Positions 49,688-60,918 of a stretch of DNA of 64,000 nucleotides are shown in pieces. The notes under the pieces were generated by a model. It worked only from the letters and a program-made list of their open reading frames with translations. It searched no databases and was not told the DNA's origin. The position numbers and the translations under genes are program-made. Each line of letters begins with the position of its first letter. The first letter of the stretch is position 1. The stretch comes from Glebionis coronaria (Eukaryota > Streptophyta > Magnoliopsida > Asterales > Asteraceae), in NCBI GenBank assembly GCA_025667525.1, contig CM046874.1:424040400-424104399 (forward strand), given 5' to 3'.

Positions 49688-52600
49688 CCTTTATTGGTTT
49701 ATTAGGCTAAGCATCCACTAGTCTCATTACTTGAGATTTTAAACTGTGGAGAACAAGAGATGATAGAGTTTGAAGTAAGTGTTAAGGGCTAGATAAACCT
49801 CATATTAATTAATTGTGGCTTTTATATCCCCTTTCGTAACCTTTACTTTCTTGTCAAGGCATGTATATATGTTAATAAATAATCAAGAACGGTTTTGATC
49901 GGTTTGTAGTCTCTTATGCATTTTTGACTAATCATTCGTGGTTGGTATAAGTACGTCTTAAGATTCTAAGTTAGAATGTTTTATGTGTACTAGACTTGTG
50001 TCATGCTTAATAGTTAACGGGTGTTTTTCCTTTTATTCTTTTCAACTTTCGTGTGAGGAATACAGAAAAATAAGAGCGGCTTATGAAAAAAATGAGTGGC
50101 AAGAAAAAAAAGAAAGAAAGAAAAAAATAATTATACAAGACTCTCAAGAGGGGCAGTGAAGTGTTAATTATAGTAGCTATGTAATTCCAATATTACTCTC
50201 ACAGGGGTTGCGGGGATTTAATAGTTTCTCCAATCCAATATTACCTTGACGGGTTGTGGGATTGAAGATCCAAAGTCTCAAAAAGGCGGCGGATATAAAT
50301 TATTGCGTGAGTTTTATTTTTCTTTCCTTAGCGAGTGTGTAGCTACTTATTAATGCATGACATAAGGATCTTACACATAAAATGAATGACTTATTATTTT
50401 GGGTTGGACTTATATTAATTGTGGGCGGTTTTTCGAGTAATGGATGAGATGGTTACTTAGGATTAAATCTGTGGTTCCTTATTTTCAGATTTTACACTTC
50501 TTATATTTCACGCTTTAAATAATGACAAATTTGCTTTCAAGCAATTTTCTCAAATAATAACCGGTCTTAGAGGCATAATAAGTGGGGGTATAATAGTAAC
50601 ACAATTGATTTTTATGAATAAGTCGATGCACTTTCACTTATGGATAACAATGATCGTGTGTTTAAGCTTGGTATGGAAAAAGTGAAACTTGAGGATGATA
50701 AGTGTTCATGGGACCAAATCCCTAATTAAAGTCATTGATTTCTTTATGAGTTATTTCCATCAAACCATTTTAAGAAAAGTCAAAAATAAATAAATAGAGT
50801 TTATATCTTGCATTGCATACTTAAAAAATTAAAATCATGCATCATGTAGTATAGTATAGTTTATTAAATCATAAAATGGCCAAAGTGGATTAATTATGTG
50901 AAAAGTGTAATCTAGAGCTTAAAAATACTGCATTGCATGAGGCCAGATTTCTTCTATCCTCCATTAATGAAGTTCTTCTTATTTCATAACCAATCTTCAT
51001 TACCTTTTTTCTTAAACATGTTCTGGCTTGTTAGTATCTTGAGTTAGTTAGCTGGATTCTGTTAATAGCTATTGGATAGCGTTTGTGATCATAAGCTTCT
51101 AATAGCTTGTGATTTGATTCTGTTACTCTAGATGATTTAAACTTGTTAATTTTAGGTGTTACTTCAGTCAGTAAAAGCTTTATAGAAGATTTTGTGTTTT
51201 TGGTTTCAATAAGCCAAAAAGCTCATAATCTCAATACGAGCTTATGAGTGGAGCTCTTTTCATTTGAATATTTTAACTAGTTAGTTCATGTTTTTGATCT
51301 GTTATTCAGCGAAGTATATCAGTGAAGTCCCGAATTGAGAACCTTTGGTTTAGTTTTGTTAGGAATTGTCCAGTAGCTTATTGCTAATTGTGATTATGCA
51401 GGTTTGTTGACTTAGATGATAAGTTTGGATTTTCTGTTATAATGAGTTGATATAGCTTATCGTGATTAAGCTACTTTTCCTGATTCTCTTTTAGTAGTCT
51501 ACAGTTTAACTTTTGAGCATGTTATTTCGTTTCCACGTTCCTTATTTTTGCAGGTTTCTGTTTCGAAAGATATGATCTTTAAGGCAAATGATAACGAGCA
51601 AGATAGTTGTTATTTTGGTGAATTCCGTTAATGATCAGTTTGTAGGTAAAAGTTTGTAGCAGAATGTGGTTTTCGACTTGTAGTAAGAAGTGTGTTTGGT
51701 TTAAGTCAGCTCAGCGCTCGACTTCGACACCAAAGGACTTACTTCAATGATCACAGGTTAAGCGCTACATTTCATTTTCTACAATTAGCTACTATAATAT
51801 GCTAGTTTGTAACTATAGTGTAATTTTAGTGTAAACGTGTTTGTTTGCTATTTGATAGATGTGTAATATCTGGAATTGAGAATTTGCTTAGTTTCATAGA
51901 AATTGGATCTCATGTTCTTGCATTAAATTTATGTTAATATGATTGTTTGGCTTTGATTTTTGATCAATTTACTAGCAGATAGGAAGTCTTAAGATAAGGT
52001 TCGTTTGGTGCTTTTTATAGGTATGAATTTAGGTATTAAGTAGTGTTAAAATCTCATCTAGAAAACATAGATGCATTTGCTAGCTATTCAGTTTTAAGAT
52101 TCGAGCTTGAATCTGCATAGTTTGTTCATTAGCTGAGTTTATAAAGCTCGTTTATGTCCTTTGTTAAAGATTCCTGTCGAAGTGATTACAAACCAAGTCT
52201 TTTCTGTTAAAATTCCCTTAACAAATTGTTTTCTTTAAGTTTGATAGTGGACTTAAATTGTTTGGTTAACATACATGTGTTTTGGGCTAGTGAAAATTGT
52301 TTTGGGCCAGTAATCAGTTTAATGAGAATAGTAGTAATAACAAATTCAATTTGTGTTAGTAAGAATAGATTTGGTAAAAGATAATTGTAGATTTTGTTAA
52401 ATTGTATTATTCAAAAGTTTCGTATTTCCAAATTTTACAAGATTAGTTTGTAGAGAAATGGTTTTAAATTTTTTAGAAATTAGTTAGATTGTTATTATCA
52501 TACTTTAGTTTAAATTTTGAAATTTTCATTTCTTTATTTGTAGCATTAATTTGATTTTTGTTTATACTTGTATTTTGTGCCTTAATTGTTGTTCGTGAAA

Positions 52601-52859
52601 TGTTTTTGTAGTTTAAATACGTATTACGTATATAGTTATTTTTACAATTTTTACATGCTTTGTGCTAAGTAGCTTAAAAACCAATCAAGCTTTTATCACC
52701 AAAAACAATTAAGTCTTTGCTTGGAATTGTTGTTCAATTCGATTAGATACCGAGACGAAACGATATAAAAAAATAAAAATATTAGCACCCTAAAGAAACA
52801 TAAGGACGATTCGTTTGATTTCTTGTTCATTAGTCGTACGGTATAGTGTTCGTGTCTAA
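49688..52859. other. Unassigned AT-rich stretch of about 3.2 kb
   Basis: No reading frame, RNA gene or clear repeat pair is seen. An A/G run (agaaagaaagaaaaaaa) lies near 50104-50130. A purine run (aagtgggggtataat) near 50580-50594 after a 'caagcaa' motif faintly recalls the 3' end of Tat/Athila gypsy elements. The sequence around 51540-51760 has intron-acceptor-like ttgcag. I cannot assign it. Confidence 0.3.
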
Positions 52860-55338
52860 AAATTTTTCACGAATACAGTAGCCTTGATCCTTTAATCTTT
52901 TTATTATATTTTCTATGTTAATTGATCTTTAAAAACAAGTTTGAAAACATGTAAATTAAAAAGATTAAACATGGGAAAACGGGTAATTGTTGGTTTGTAT
53001 GTGGGATTACACGCGAACTGAGACCAAGGTTGGTCTCGGTGGTGTTCGGTGACCAACCACCGCACCATTATGGTCGGCGGTGGTGGTTTGTGAATACCTG
53101 AGACACCATACCCCCTTCAAGGGGGTTGTGGCGTTGGAATAGCAGCAACCGAGACCCCTAAGTGGGGGCTCGGCGTGTTCTCGGACAGCAGAGGAACCCC
53201 AGCTCACGCTGGGGTTGGGGTTTGTTTCAGACGCAACCACGAAGCCGAGACTTCGACTCTCGGTGGCTGCGGCAATGGTTCGGATAGGGCACGACCTCGG
53301 GGCCGCAGCCTTCGGGTTGTGGTGCTCGGGTGTCGGGTGTCGGGTTTTGGTTCGGGAACTTATCATTTTTTTATGAGCATGTAATTATACCAACATGCAA
53401 AATAGTTTATGTTATGATTTAATTAATTTAGTTATAAATTAATTTTGGTTTAACTAAAATAAAACTTAGGTTATGATAATTTAAATAAAACATGATATAA
53501 CATGTATGTACATTGTTTAAATAAACTTATGATATAATAATTATTAATTTACTTATTCATGAACATAGATTTAATTAATTAAAACTTAGGTTAATTAATT
53601 AATATCTTTTATGATAAAGTTTAATAACATGAATTATGTAATATTATTAATCAATAATAACTTATAATAACATGACATGACATTATTAATTAATAGTAAG
53701 CTAAGTATTTATTTATTATTAAACTTTATAGTATAATTCTACATGATATAAAATAAGCATACGAATAATTATAGAAACATGTTAATTATGGAATTATACT
53801 AATTATGGCAAATGATAAATATGGAAATACACTAATTAGGGCAACATGATAAATATAGAAACACACTAAATATGATAACATGCTATTCATAGTAATACAT
53901 TAAATATGGTAATATGCTATTTATAGAAACATGCTAAATATGGAAACTTTCTATTTTTGGAAACTTACTAATTATGGAAACTTTCTATTTTTAGAAACTT
54001 ATTATTTAAGGAAACTTACTATTTTTGGAGAGTTACTAGATATGAAAACCTGCTATTTATGAAAAGTTACTATATATAGAATCCTGCTATTTTTAGAAAG
54101 TTACTCATTATGTTATAACAAGTAATACAACACTTAAAACATGAAACACATGAATCTAAAACACATGATTAAAACATGAAATATTAAGGTAAGACAAGAA
54201 CAAGTATAATAAGTATGAACACGCCAAGTAAACTAATTAACAAGTATGTATATGTAAGATCGACTCTTATTCATGTCCCTTCATTATGTAGGTATTGTGA
54301 AGTCGGAGTGATCTTCTACGTTCGTTTCGTCTTCATTTACTGGACATAAGGTACGGATATTCCCTCCTTTAGTAAGGACATCTTTCTTTCCTATACTTAG
54401 GATTTCCCCGTTTGCAGCCATATGTTTTCCCCAGTAGTTTAAGTGTCTTAAACACATCAGTATATGTATGATTATTTTAGATTGCCTGAGCTATATACAT
54501 GCATGCCGGTTTCACCTAGTTATGGGGGTTCCATAACTATAGCACTAGAGGCACCGGTGTTATGACACTTCTGCGGTGAGAGTGATTGCTCGCAGCGTCC
54601 CTTTACAGTATTTGCCCTATGTTATTATTATCATGTGGGGCGAATGGGTGCATCATAGGACAAGTAGTATGATTTCATGGTAACTGCGGTGTGTGCCTTT
54701 CATCCGTTAAAGGAGCTTATCCCTCCAGTCATTTATATATATTAGAGGCAGCCCCTCTATCTGCATGACGAGGTCACCCATCTATGTATTCATGCAGGTG
54801 TTGATATAACATGATCTATATGGGCTCCAGGCATATTTAAAATACAGATTTTCAAGATAAACTAAACATAAGTCTTTTCAGAAATATAAACCAGCCTTAA
54901 GAACTTAAACCAGGTTTTCCAAGACATAAAATTATTCCGCTGTTATTCATTCATTCATTGCTTGCTTATGTTTGTGTTTTACATTCTATGTTATATATCT
55001 GCACACTGAGTGTATTGCTCAACCGTATTTCTCTTTCCATGTCCCAATACGGCAAGTACTAAAGGGAAAAGCTAGGATTTCAAGAGTACGTGCATGGAAT
55101 GAGGCGCCAGTCTTCTTTCATTCTTTAATGCATTTACATACTTTTGCTTTGCTGGACATTGTTTACACCTTTTCCTTTACATTCTACTTATGCATTTCGT
55201 GTGTGGAGCTTATGTGGATCCGATGTTTCTTTCTGGATTCTTTTATGGTCATTTAATGTTTTAGACATTTACCTTGCATGATTTGATGATACGCCATAAT
55301 TATCCTGTGATATTACATTTATCAAAATGAGGTGTTAC
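52860..55338 (+). repeat. LTR E, related to the element D LTR
   Basis: From about 53370 on it shares many blocks with the D LTR: aaaacttaggtta motifs, the ggaaactttctattttt unit near 53938-54000, ggacataaggtacgga near 54341-54357, and the end gaggtgttaca. The left limit is uncertain because the first part of the D LTR (TGTAAAACCC...) is not found. It is either a truncated LTR or a diverged subfamily. Confidence 0.7.
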
Positions 55339-55342
55339 AATT

Positions 55343-55355
55343 ATGGTATCAGAGC
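55343..55355 (+). promoter_or_regulatory. LTR E primer-binding site
   Basis: TGGTATCAGAGCC lies four bases after the LTR end. This shows that E was an upstream LTR of an element whose body is now missing. Confidence 0.85.
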
Positions 55356-55359
55356 CAAT

Positions 55360-55412
55360 GTTTCGACCTGTAGGCTCTTAAAAAAAGGTTTCGACCTGTA
55401 GGCTCTTACATT
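55360..55412. repeat. Short tandem duplication after LTR E
   Basis: tttcgacctgtaggctctta occurs twice, near 55363-55382 and 55389-55408, separated by an A-rich spacer. Element D has one copy at the same place (41511-41530). Beyond about 55435 the resemblance to D stops. Confidence 0.75.
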
Positions 55413-55439
55413 TACCCTTTGTGAGTGACATTTGTGTGA

Positions 55440-56832
55440 ACTTAAAATCCAAACACTATCCACGTGAGGTGCTGAAATTATTCTGTCATTTTCTTTTGCT
55501 ATTCATAAAAACTAAATCATTTTCCTATCATACTTCACAACACTTAAAAGCAATTTTAAAACTGAATTTGTTTTCTCGCTTTGATTGCTTGGGGCAAGCA
55601 ATAGCTAAGTGTGAAGGAATTTGATAACGACCTAAATATACATATTCAATCTATCAATATAATGCCAGTTTGTAGTATAAATAAGAGCTTCTGATACTTA
55701 ATATGTTGTGTTTTATATGCAGATATAAAGTTTGAAGGAGCAAAGTGAAGATATACAAAGAAGGGGCCTCAATATGAAAATAAGCCAAAGTTGTTGAAAG
55801 AAGATTCTGGATCGCCCAGAAGTGCGGCGCACAAACTCAGAAGTGCGGCGTACATTCACGTCTCCAAAGTGCGGGCGCATTTTCGGAGAAGTGCGGTGCA
55901 CATTTGACCCCAGACAACACTATAAATAGAGACCATTTCCACTTATTTGACACACACCTCTCTCTCTCTCTCTCTCTCAATACTCCATAGCTCGAGTATT
56001 TTAGCTTTCTCAGTAAATTTTTAGTATTATCCACTTTTAGGAGATACTTGTAACAAGAGTATTCCACTCTTCGATTCTTGGAGGAACGATACAATCGTGA
56101 CACTTGTGTACTCGTTTATTCAATCCAATCTAGGTATGATGTTCTCTTACTCTTTTCCAATTGTTACTTTGATTACTATGTTAGGCTAAGCTATTTGTGA
56201 CTATATGGGTATGTGACTATAATTAGTGATGATGCTATGATATAGTCCTTTATATATGATTTCAAGCTAATGTTGTAGAACCATTTTACCACCTAGTTCT
56301 ACAAACCATATTTTATCTAAGTTGATTTGGTACGATAGCTTGGCGTTGAGAAACGCAAATTGTTATAATTAGTTTTCTAGAACGTGTCTATGGTCATGAA
56401 TCTTTGCTTGGAGAGATCCGCTTAGAAACTTTATAAAATATTGAACTTGTTGGCAACTTGTTTTGAGCTTAGTCGCTTAAATAAACGTAAGTCTTGAATA
56501 AACCCAAGTAAATTTTGTAAACGCCGTTTTGAAAAAAAAGGATTATCACTCTTTACCTACATAAACATATCTCGATCATTATTATCATCATCGCGAACTT
56601 ATACGAACTATCCCATATTAGTCATACTTGTTACTATTGATATTATTTCAACTATTTATTTCTTCAATTATTATCTTGATTACCAAAACGAAACTAAGTC
56701 TTAGCGAACGATCCTGGCTTACCACTACAAAGCTATATTACGAACGAAAGGGTATACTTGCCCGTGTTTGTCTTCTAGTCCCTTCTTTTATCTAAACCTT
56801 GTAATATAAATTTAAGACTTGAAAACGAACAT
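55440..56832 (+). mobile_element. LTR-like fragment, tentatively Tat/Athila group gypsy
   Basis: The sequence ggggcaagcaatagctaagt at 55590-55609 and the following TGATAACGACC (55622) recall the 3' end and LTR start of Tat/Athila elements. Sequence near 56705-56760 (gaacgatcctggcttaccac, then cgaaagggtatacttg) recalls the U5 end of that group. It contains a clear TATA region (see 55815-55980). No primer site or coding sequence is attached, so this may be a solo LTR, perhaps ending in catca at 56832. Confidence 0.5.
55815..55980 (+). promoter_or_regulatory. LTR promoter with four GC-rich repeats, TATA box and CT run
   Basis: The motif AAGTGCGG(C/G)GCAC or close variants occurs four times between about 55818 and 55902, spaced about 20-30 bases. 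TATAAATAGA follows at 55921-55930, and a (CT)n run lies at about 55958-55978. This is the normal layout of an upstream element, core promoter and pyrimidine patch. I infer it is the LTR promoter. Confidence 0.6.
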
Positions 56833-56833
56833 C

Positions 56834-56870
56834 AATACAACACTTAAAACATGAAACACATGAATCTAAA
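56834..56870. repeat. 37-base exact copy of a piece of LTR E
   Basis: The stretch beginning atacaacacttaaaacatga also occurs at about 54127-54163. Sequence on either side does not match, which fits filler DNA copied during break repair. Confidence 0.7.
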
Positions 56871-56879
56871 ATCAGAAAT

Positions 56880-57430
56880 AAAACAGGTATGCTCTCGAAA
56901 AGCAACTTCTCGGTTTGCATCACAAAATTGTCCAACAGAAAATAATTTGTGACCGAGTCATTCCACATAATACACTCTTAAATAATGACATTCCCAATAT
57001 GATATTCACCGTAACCCATTATTTTTGCGATATGGTCATTCTCGTATCGAACCGTTCCAAGAAACTTGCTGACGAAATTTCTAAGCTGAGAGCGATCTCC
57101 GGTCATATGCTTGGAGTAACCGGAGTCCAAATACCACAAGACAATTTGGACCACCTATTTGAAACAACAACAGTAGACAATGCATTGGAAACTATTGGTT
57201 CCGGAGTGTTAGCACATACATATACAATATTAGAATTGCGAACATATGTGTCATTATTAGATTTCCTACGTTTTCTAACATATGTTTGTTTAATTGCCAG
57301 TTTTATGGTTCCATCTTCCTTAGGTTTTAGATTAGTGACATGTACTATAGTGGGAGTAGACCTATATAAAGGGCACTTTGTTCCTACAGAAGTGTTGGTG
57401 TTCCATAAAGGACACGCTTGTGTTTTGGTA
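56880..57430 (-). pseudogene. Copia protease/pre-integrase fragment
   Basis: On the minus strand, DSGYSKHMTGDRSQL near 57085-57130 is the copia protease-side motif. FVSKFLGTVRYENDH, AKIMGYGEYHIGNV and a degraded GHNLFSVGQFC-like stretch (NYFLLDNFVM) follow down to about 56890. This is the GAG-pre-integrase region that links protease to integrase in copia Pol. A stop interrupts it near 56975. Upstream (57140-57430) frames contain RKRRKSNND-like residues but are broken. Integrase and RT are absent on this strand. Confidence 0.75.
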
Positions 57431-57779
57431 GCCTTGGATCATGGATGAAAAAATATGAATTCTAGAGAGAGAAATTAGAGAGAATTGGTTGGAAATTTAT
57501 GGAATATTAGATTGAGAGAGAAATGAAATTTGTGACCAACACCCTCCTAACATGCTAGGAGGGTGATATATATATCCAAGTCTACATGTGGCTTATGGGC
57601 TATATGATAATGGGCCGGGCTTGAATCCATTAATTAAATAACCTTAAACATGGACTATTAGCTATTTTATCAAGTCCGTGATTCTCAACTTTTCTACTAT
57701 ATATAACAACGTTCTAAGAATAATACATAATAATCCTATGATCGAACATTCTTGTTTGACTCAATATTTTAAGTCTAAC
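57431..57779 (-). repeat. Copia LTR-like segment, minus strand
   Basis: In the minus-strand reading it begins TGTTAGACTTAAAA at 57779. It contains a TATA-like run (gatatatatatc) and the CCTCCTAGCATGTTAGGAGG palindrome near 57542-57561, then CT-rich sequence. The palindrome and TATA layout match 28588-28620 of the element S LTR. I see no primer site at its inner end. Confidence 0.55.
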
Positions 57780-57787
57780 ACTTTGAA

Positions 57788-59213
57788 TGGTTTTACAAGG
57801 TGAAACTCGATGAGTTAGGCGGAATTTTGAAAAACAAAGCTCGTCTAGTAGCTCGTGGGTACAAACAATTATTAGGCATCGACTTTATGGAATCCTTTGC
57901 ACCCTTGCCTGTTTGGAAGCTATTAGATTATTCCTCTCTTATGCAGCTCATATGAGTATGATCGTCTATCAGATGGATGTTAAGACGACATTTCTTAATG
58001 GTGAAATCAAGGAAGAGGTCTATGTTCAACAGCCGCATGGTTTTGTGAATTCTAAATATCCTTATCACGTGTACAGGCTTAAGAAGGCTCCGTATGGGTT
58101 GAAGCAAGCTCCACGCGCGTGGTATGATCTATTCTTACAATTCCTCATTACGCAAGGCTTTGGAAAAGGCAAGGTGGATCCAGCGCTGTTCATTCAGAAA
58201 CAAGGGAAAGACATGATTATGGTACAAATATATGTTGATGATATTATATTTGCAGCCTCTACCCAAACCTTATCAGATGAATTTGGGACACTCATGTCTT
58301 CCAAGTTTAAGATGTGAATGATGGGGAAGGTATCATTTTTTTTAGGTATTCAGATATCTCAGAGTCCCAGAGGCATCTTTATCAATCAATCCAAGTATGC
58401 CCTTGAATCGTTAATGAAATATAAGATGGAATCTTGCGACCATGTGGACACTCCAATGGTGGAGAGAACCAAGATAGATGCATATCTATAGGGGATTCCT
58501 ATTGATCCTACACTTTGTCGTGGCATGATCGGTACCCTTCTGTATATAACAACTAGTAGACCTGATCTTCAATTTTCTATATGTATGTGTGCTCGGTATC
58601 AAACTAGGCCCAATAAGTTACACTTAGCTGCTGCTATATGGATCTTTCGGTATCTTAAAGGAACCGCTAATCGGAGAGTTTGGTATTCGAATGACTCTTC
58701 GATTGCACTAATGGAAATGCAGATACGGATCACGCGGGTTGTCAAGACACAAGGCGTATCACAAGTGGAACTTTGCAACTACTAGGAGATTGACTAATCA
58801 GTTGGGCATCAAAAAGGAAAAAAAGCGCTGCAATTTCAAGTACGGAGGTAGAATATATAGCTATGTCCGGTTGTTGTGCTCATATTCTTTGGATGATATC
58901 GCAATTACCCGACTATGGTCTAGGTATCAACAAACTTTCGATGTACTACGACAACAAAAGTGCCATTTCCCTCTGCTGCAACAATGTCCAATTCTCCCGG
59001 TCGAAGCATATTCACATTTGATACCACTTTATCAAGGAGCAAGTGAAAAGTGGAGTGATTGAGCTTTAAATTGTCGGATCTGAGTATCAATTGGAGGATA
59101 TTTTCACGAAGGCTCTAGATCACGCTCGAATTGAATTTTTGGCCGACAAGCTAGGAATGAGAACTTTCTCGCCGGAGAATCTAATGGCATTGGCAGATCA
59201 AGCGAAAGAATAG
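57788..59213 (+). pseudogene. Element H copia reverse transcriptase and RNase H
   Basis: This is a near-complete copia RT plus RNase H with breaks. It opens [12 protein letters not shown], then [11 protein letters not shown], a frameshift near 57905, and [27 protein letters not shown] and the intact catalytic YVDD (58231-58242) follow. TGA at 58315-58317 and TAG near 58490 interrupt it. GMIGTLLYIT, SRPDLQF and RYLKGT come next. RNase H continues in a shifted frame (DHAGCQDTRR near 58730-58760, then SSTE), with DIFTKAL and a final stop at 59211-59213. Length and order match Sirevirus-type Pol. It starts abruptly at the junction with the opposite-strand copia segment, so integrase is missing. 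Confidence 0.88.
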
Positions 59214-60370
59214 TGGTGGTAAACTATTCTTCGTATCCTTGGTGATCATGTATATATTGTTTATATTTTTATCCACAAAAGCAAAATATAAAAATATAAA
59301 ACCTTATAAAACCCATAAAAATTGAGAAATTCTAAAAAATCCAAAAATATTCTTACTATCTTTTTAATTTTTTAAGGCATGTCTTATGGGACGATAATAT
59401 TTACGGCCTTAGAAATGTTGATTAATATGGACACAGCCCCATAAATAGAGTTCGTAAAAAGTTGTAAATATTTCATAAAACATGCCTAAATAGCTTGTAG
59501 TTATTTCTGACTACAACCCGCTTTTCATATTAAAGTCAAGTATTTCTTATGAAAGCTTTGACTGAACAACGGGAATTAATTTTCCCGGACATGGTTTACT
59601 TTATAACCATGTATAGGGTTGTGTTTACTTTACAACACAATCTAACACGAAGATATGTACACATCACCGCATTTATTTGTTAAAACGAGAAAAACCTTGT
59701 TTTTATGAAGTTATCATCTCTACAATCAAAGATCTTTACGATTTGGTATCAACATACTCGACGATGCGACTACTCAAAAGACGACTACAACTCTTTAGAT
59801 AGAACACGGGTCAATAATTGAGGGGGAGCAATTGTCTAGCTACCACTCGTACATGTGGTATCAAGAGATAACTTCAGACGTGACAAGGAGACCAACATTT
59901 TCCGACAAGAACCACATGATTCTATCATATGATGTTCTCATCAATCAGGTCCAACCGTGTCATTATTTTTCTAATATGGTGAATATGTGATCTATTTCAA
60001 CATATATAGTATCTTTTTATTAATTGGCATCATTACAAATCGGTATCAAGGAGATAAAACGGACTTGCATTTTTCTTCCCAAAAAAATTCTTAAAACCTA
60101 ATTAAATCAATTGATATCAAAAATATTGGTTGGGTTAATATTTTAAATATGGGGGAGAAATGTGATTTAATATGAGAAATGACCTATCACAAATGATTTG
60201 ACTTCATGTGATGGCTCATCCCTACATATGCGAAATATTTTCCAATACCGTGACATATGTTAAGGGGGAGCAAAATTGATTTATACTTCAAAATGGATAT
60301 CATGGTGATTTATACTTACTCACAACCTATTTATTTCACGACAATGAAGATTGTGGTGACAAAAAGATGG
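59214..60370 (+). other. Element H 3' tail, first part
   Basis: Noncoding, and homologous to 25660-26710 of element S. Serial hairpins lie at 59530-59640: AGTCAAG...CTTTGACT, CGGGAA..TTCCCG, ACATGGTT..AACCATGT and GTTGTGT..ACAACAC. Polypurine tracts (gagggggagc near 59820, atgggggaga near 60150, aagggggagc near 60263) repeat the pattern of S. The five-unit array of S is not present here. Confidence 0.65.
60366..60370 (+). repeat. Target-site duplication of element F, left copy
   Basis: gatgg here and at 63303-63307. The unoccupied paralogous site lies in element S near 26706. Confidence 0.88.
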
Positions 60371-60904
60371 TGTTGGGTCAAAAGTTGACGAGTCAAATCA
60401 CTATGGAAACAAGAAGGACCAAATATAGCATTAGGAGAAACTTTAAGCTGGTGGACAAAATACAAGAAAGTTTCCCCTGCTACAAAACTTTCCACTGCTG
60501 TGAAGATTCTCCTGCCATGTACTAAAAACATGGAGATTTGGTCAAGTAGTGATAAGAATGAATAATTCAATTTTGATTTAGTCATTATTATCTTATTTAG
60601 TTTCCAAGTATCCCTGGGTTCCTTAAGTTATAAAAGGAACACAAGACCGTAGGTTTTATTCATTCATTCATATTACTCAAATGTAACCTAAGAGTCTTTG
60701 ATCTCTAGGCATGGGATTCAATGTATACATGCCTAGAGTGGTTTGTGTTAATCATCAATAATACAAACCCTTTGGGAATTATTCGTCTCTTAAACATCTT
60801 TTTCATGATTATCATTCAATTTTGTTATGTTAATTCATATGAATGTTCATCGTCCTAGATTAAATGGTTTTTACTATTTGAGTCTAAAGATCTTGGATTC
60901 AACA
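60371..60904 (+). repeat. Element F 5' LTR (534 bp)
   Basis: It starts TGTTGGGTCAAAAG and ends ATTCAACA. A TATA-like ttataaaaggaac lies near 60630-60641. Confidence 0.9.
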
Positions 60905-60906
60905 TG

Positions 60907-60918
60907 TGGTATCAGAGC
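60907..60918 (+). promoter_or_regulatory. Element F primer-binding site
   Basis: TGGTATCAGAGC lies two bases after the LTR and is a perfect 12-base match to the initiator-Met tRNA type. Confidence 0.88.

Noticed and set aside
53007..53384. Overlapping frames of about 119 and 69 codons in LTR E
   Set aside because: They fall in a GC-richer LTR block with palindromes and have no known domain.
56915..57448. 177-codon plus-strand frame
   Set aside because: The minus strand of the same DNA encodes the copia HMTGD region, so the plus frame is its shadow.
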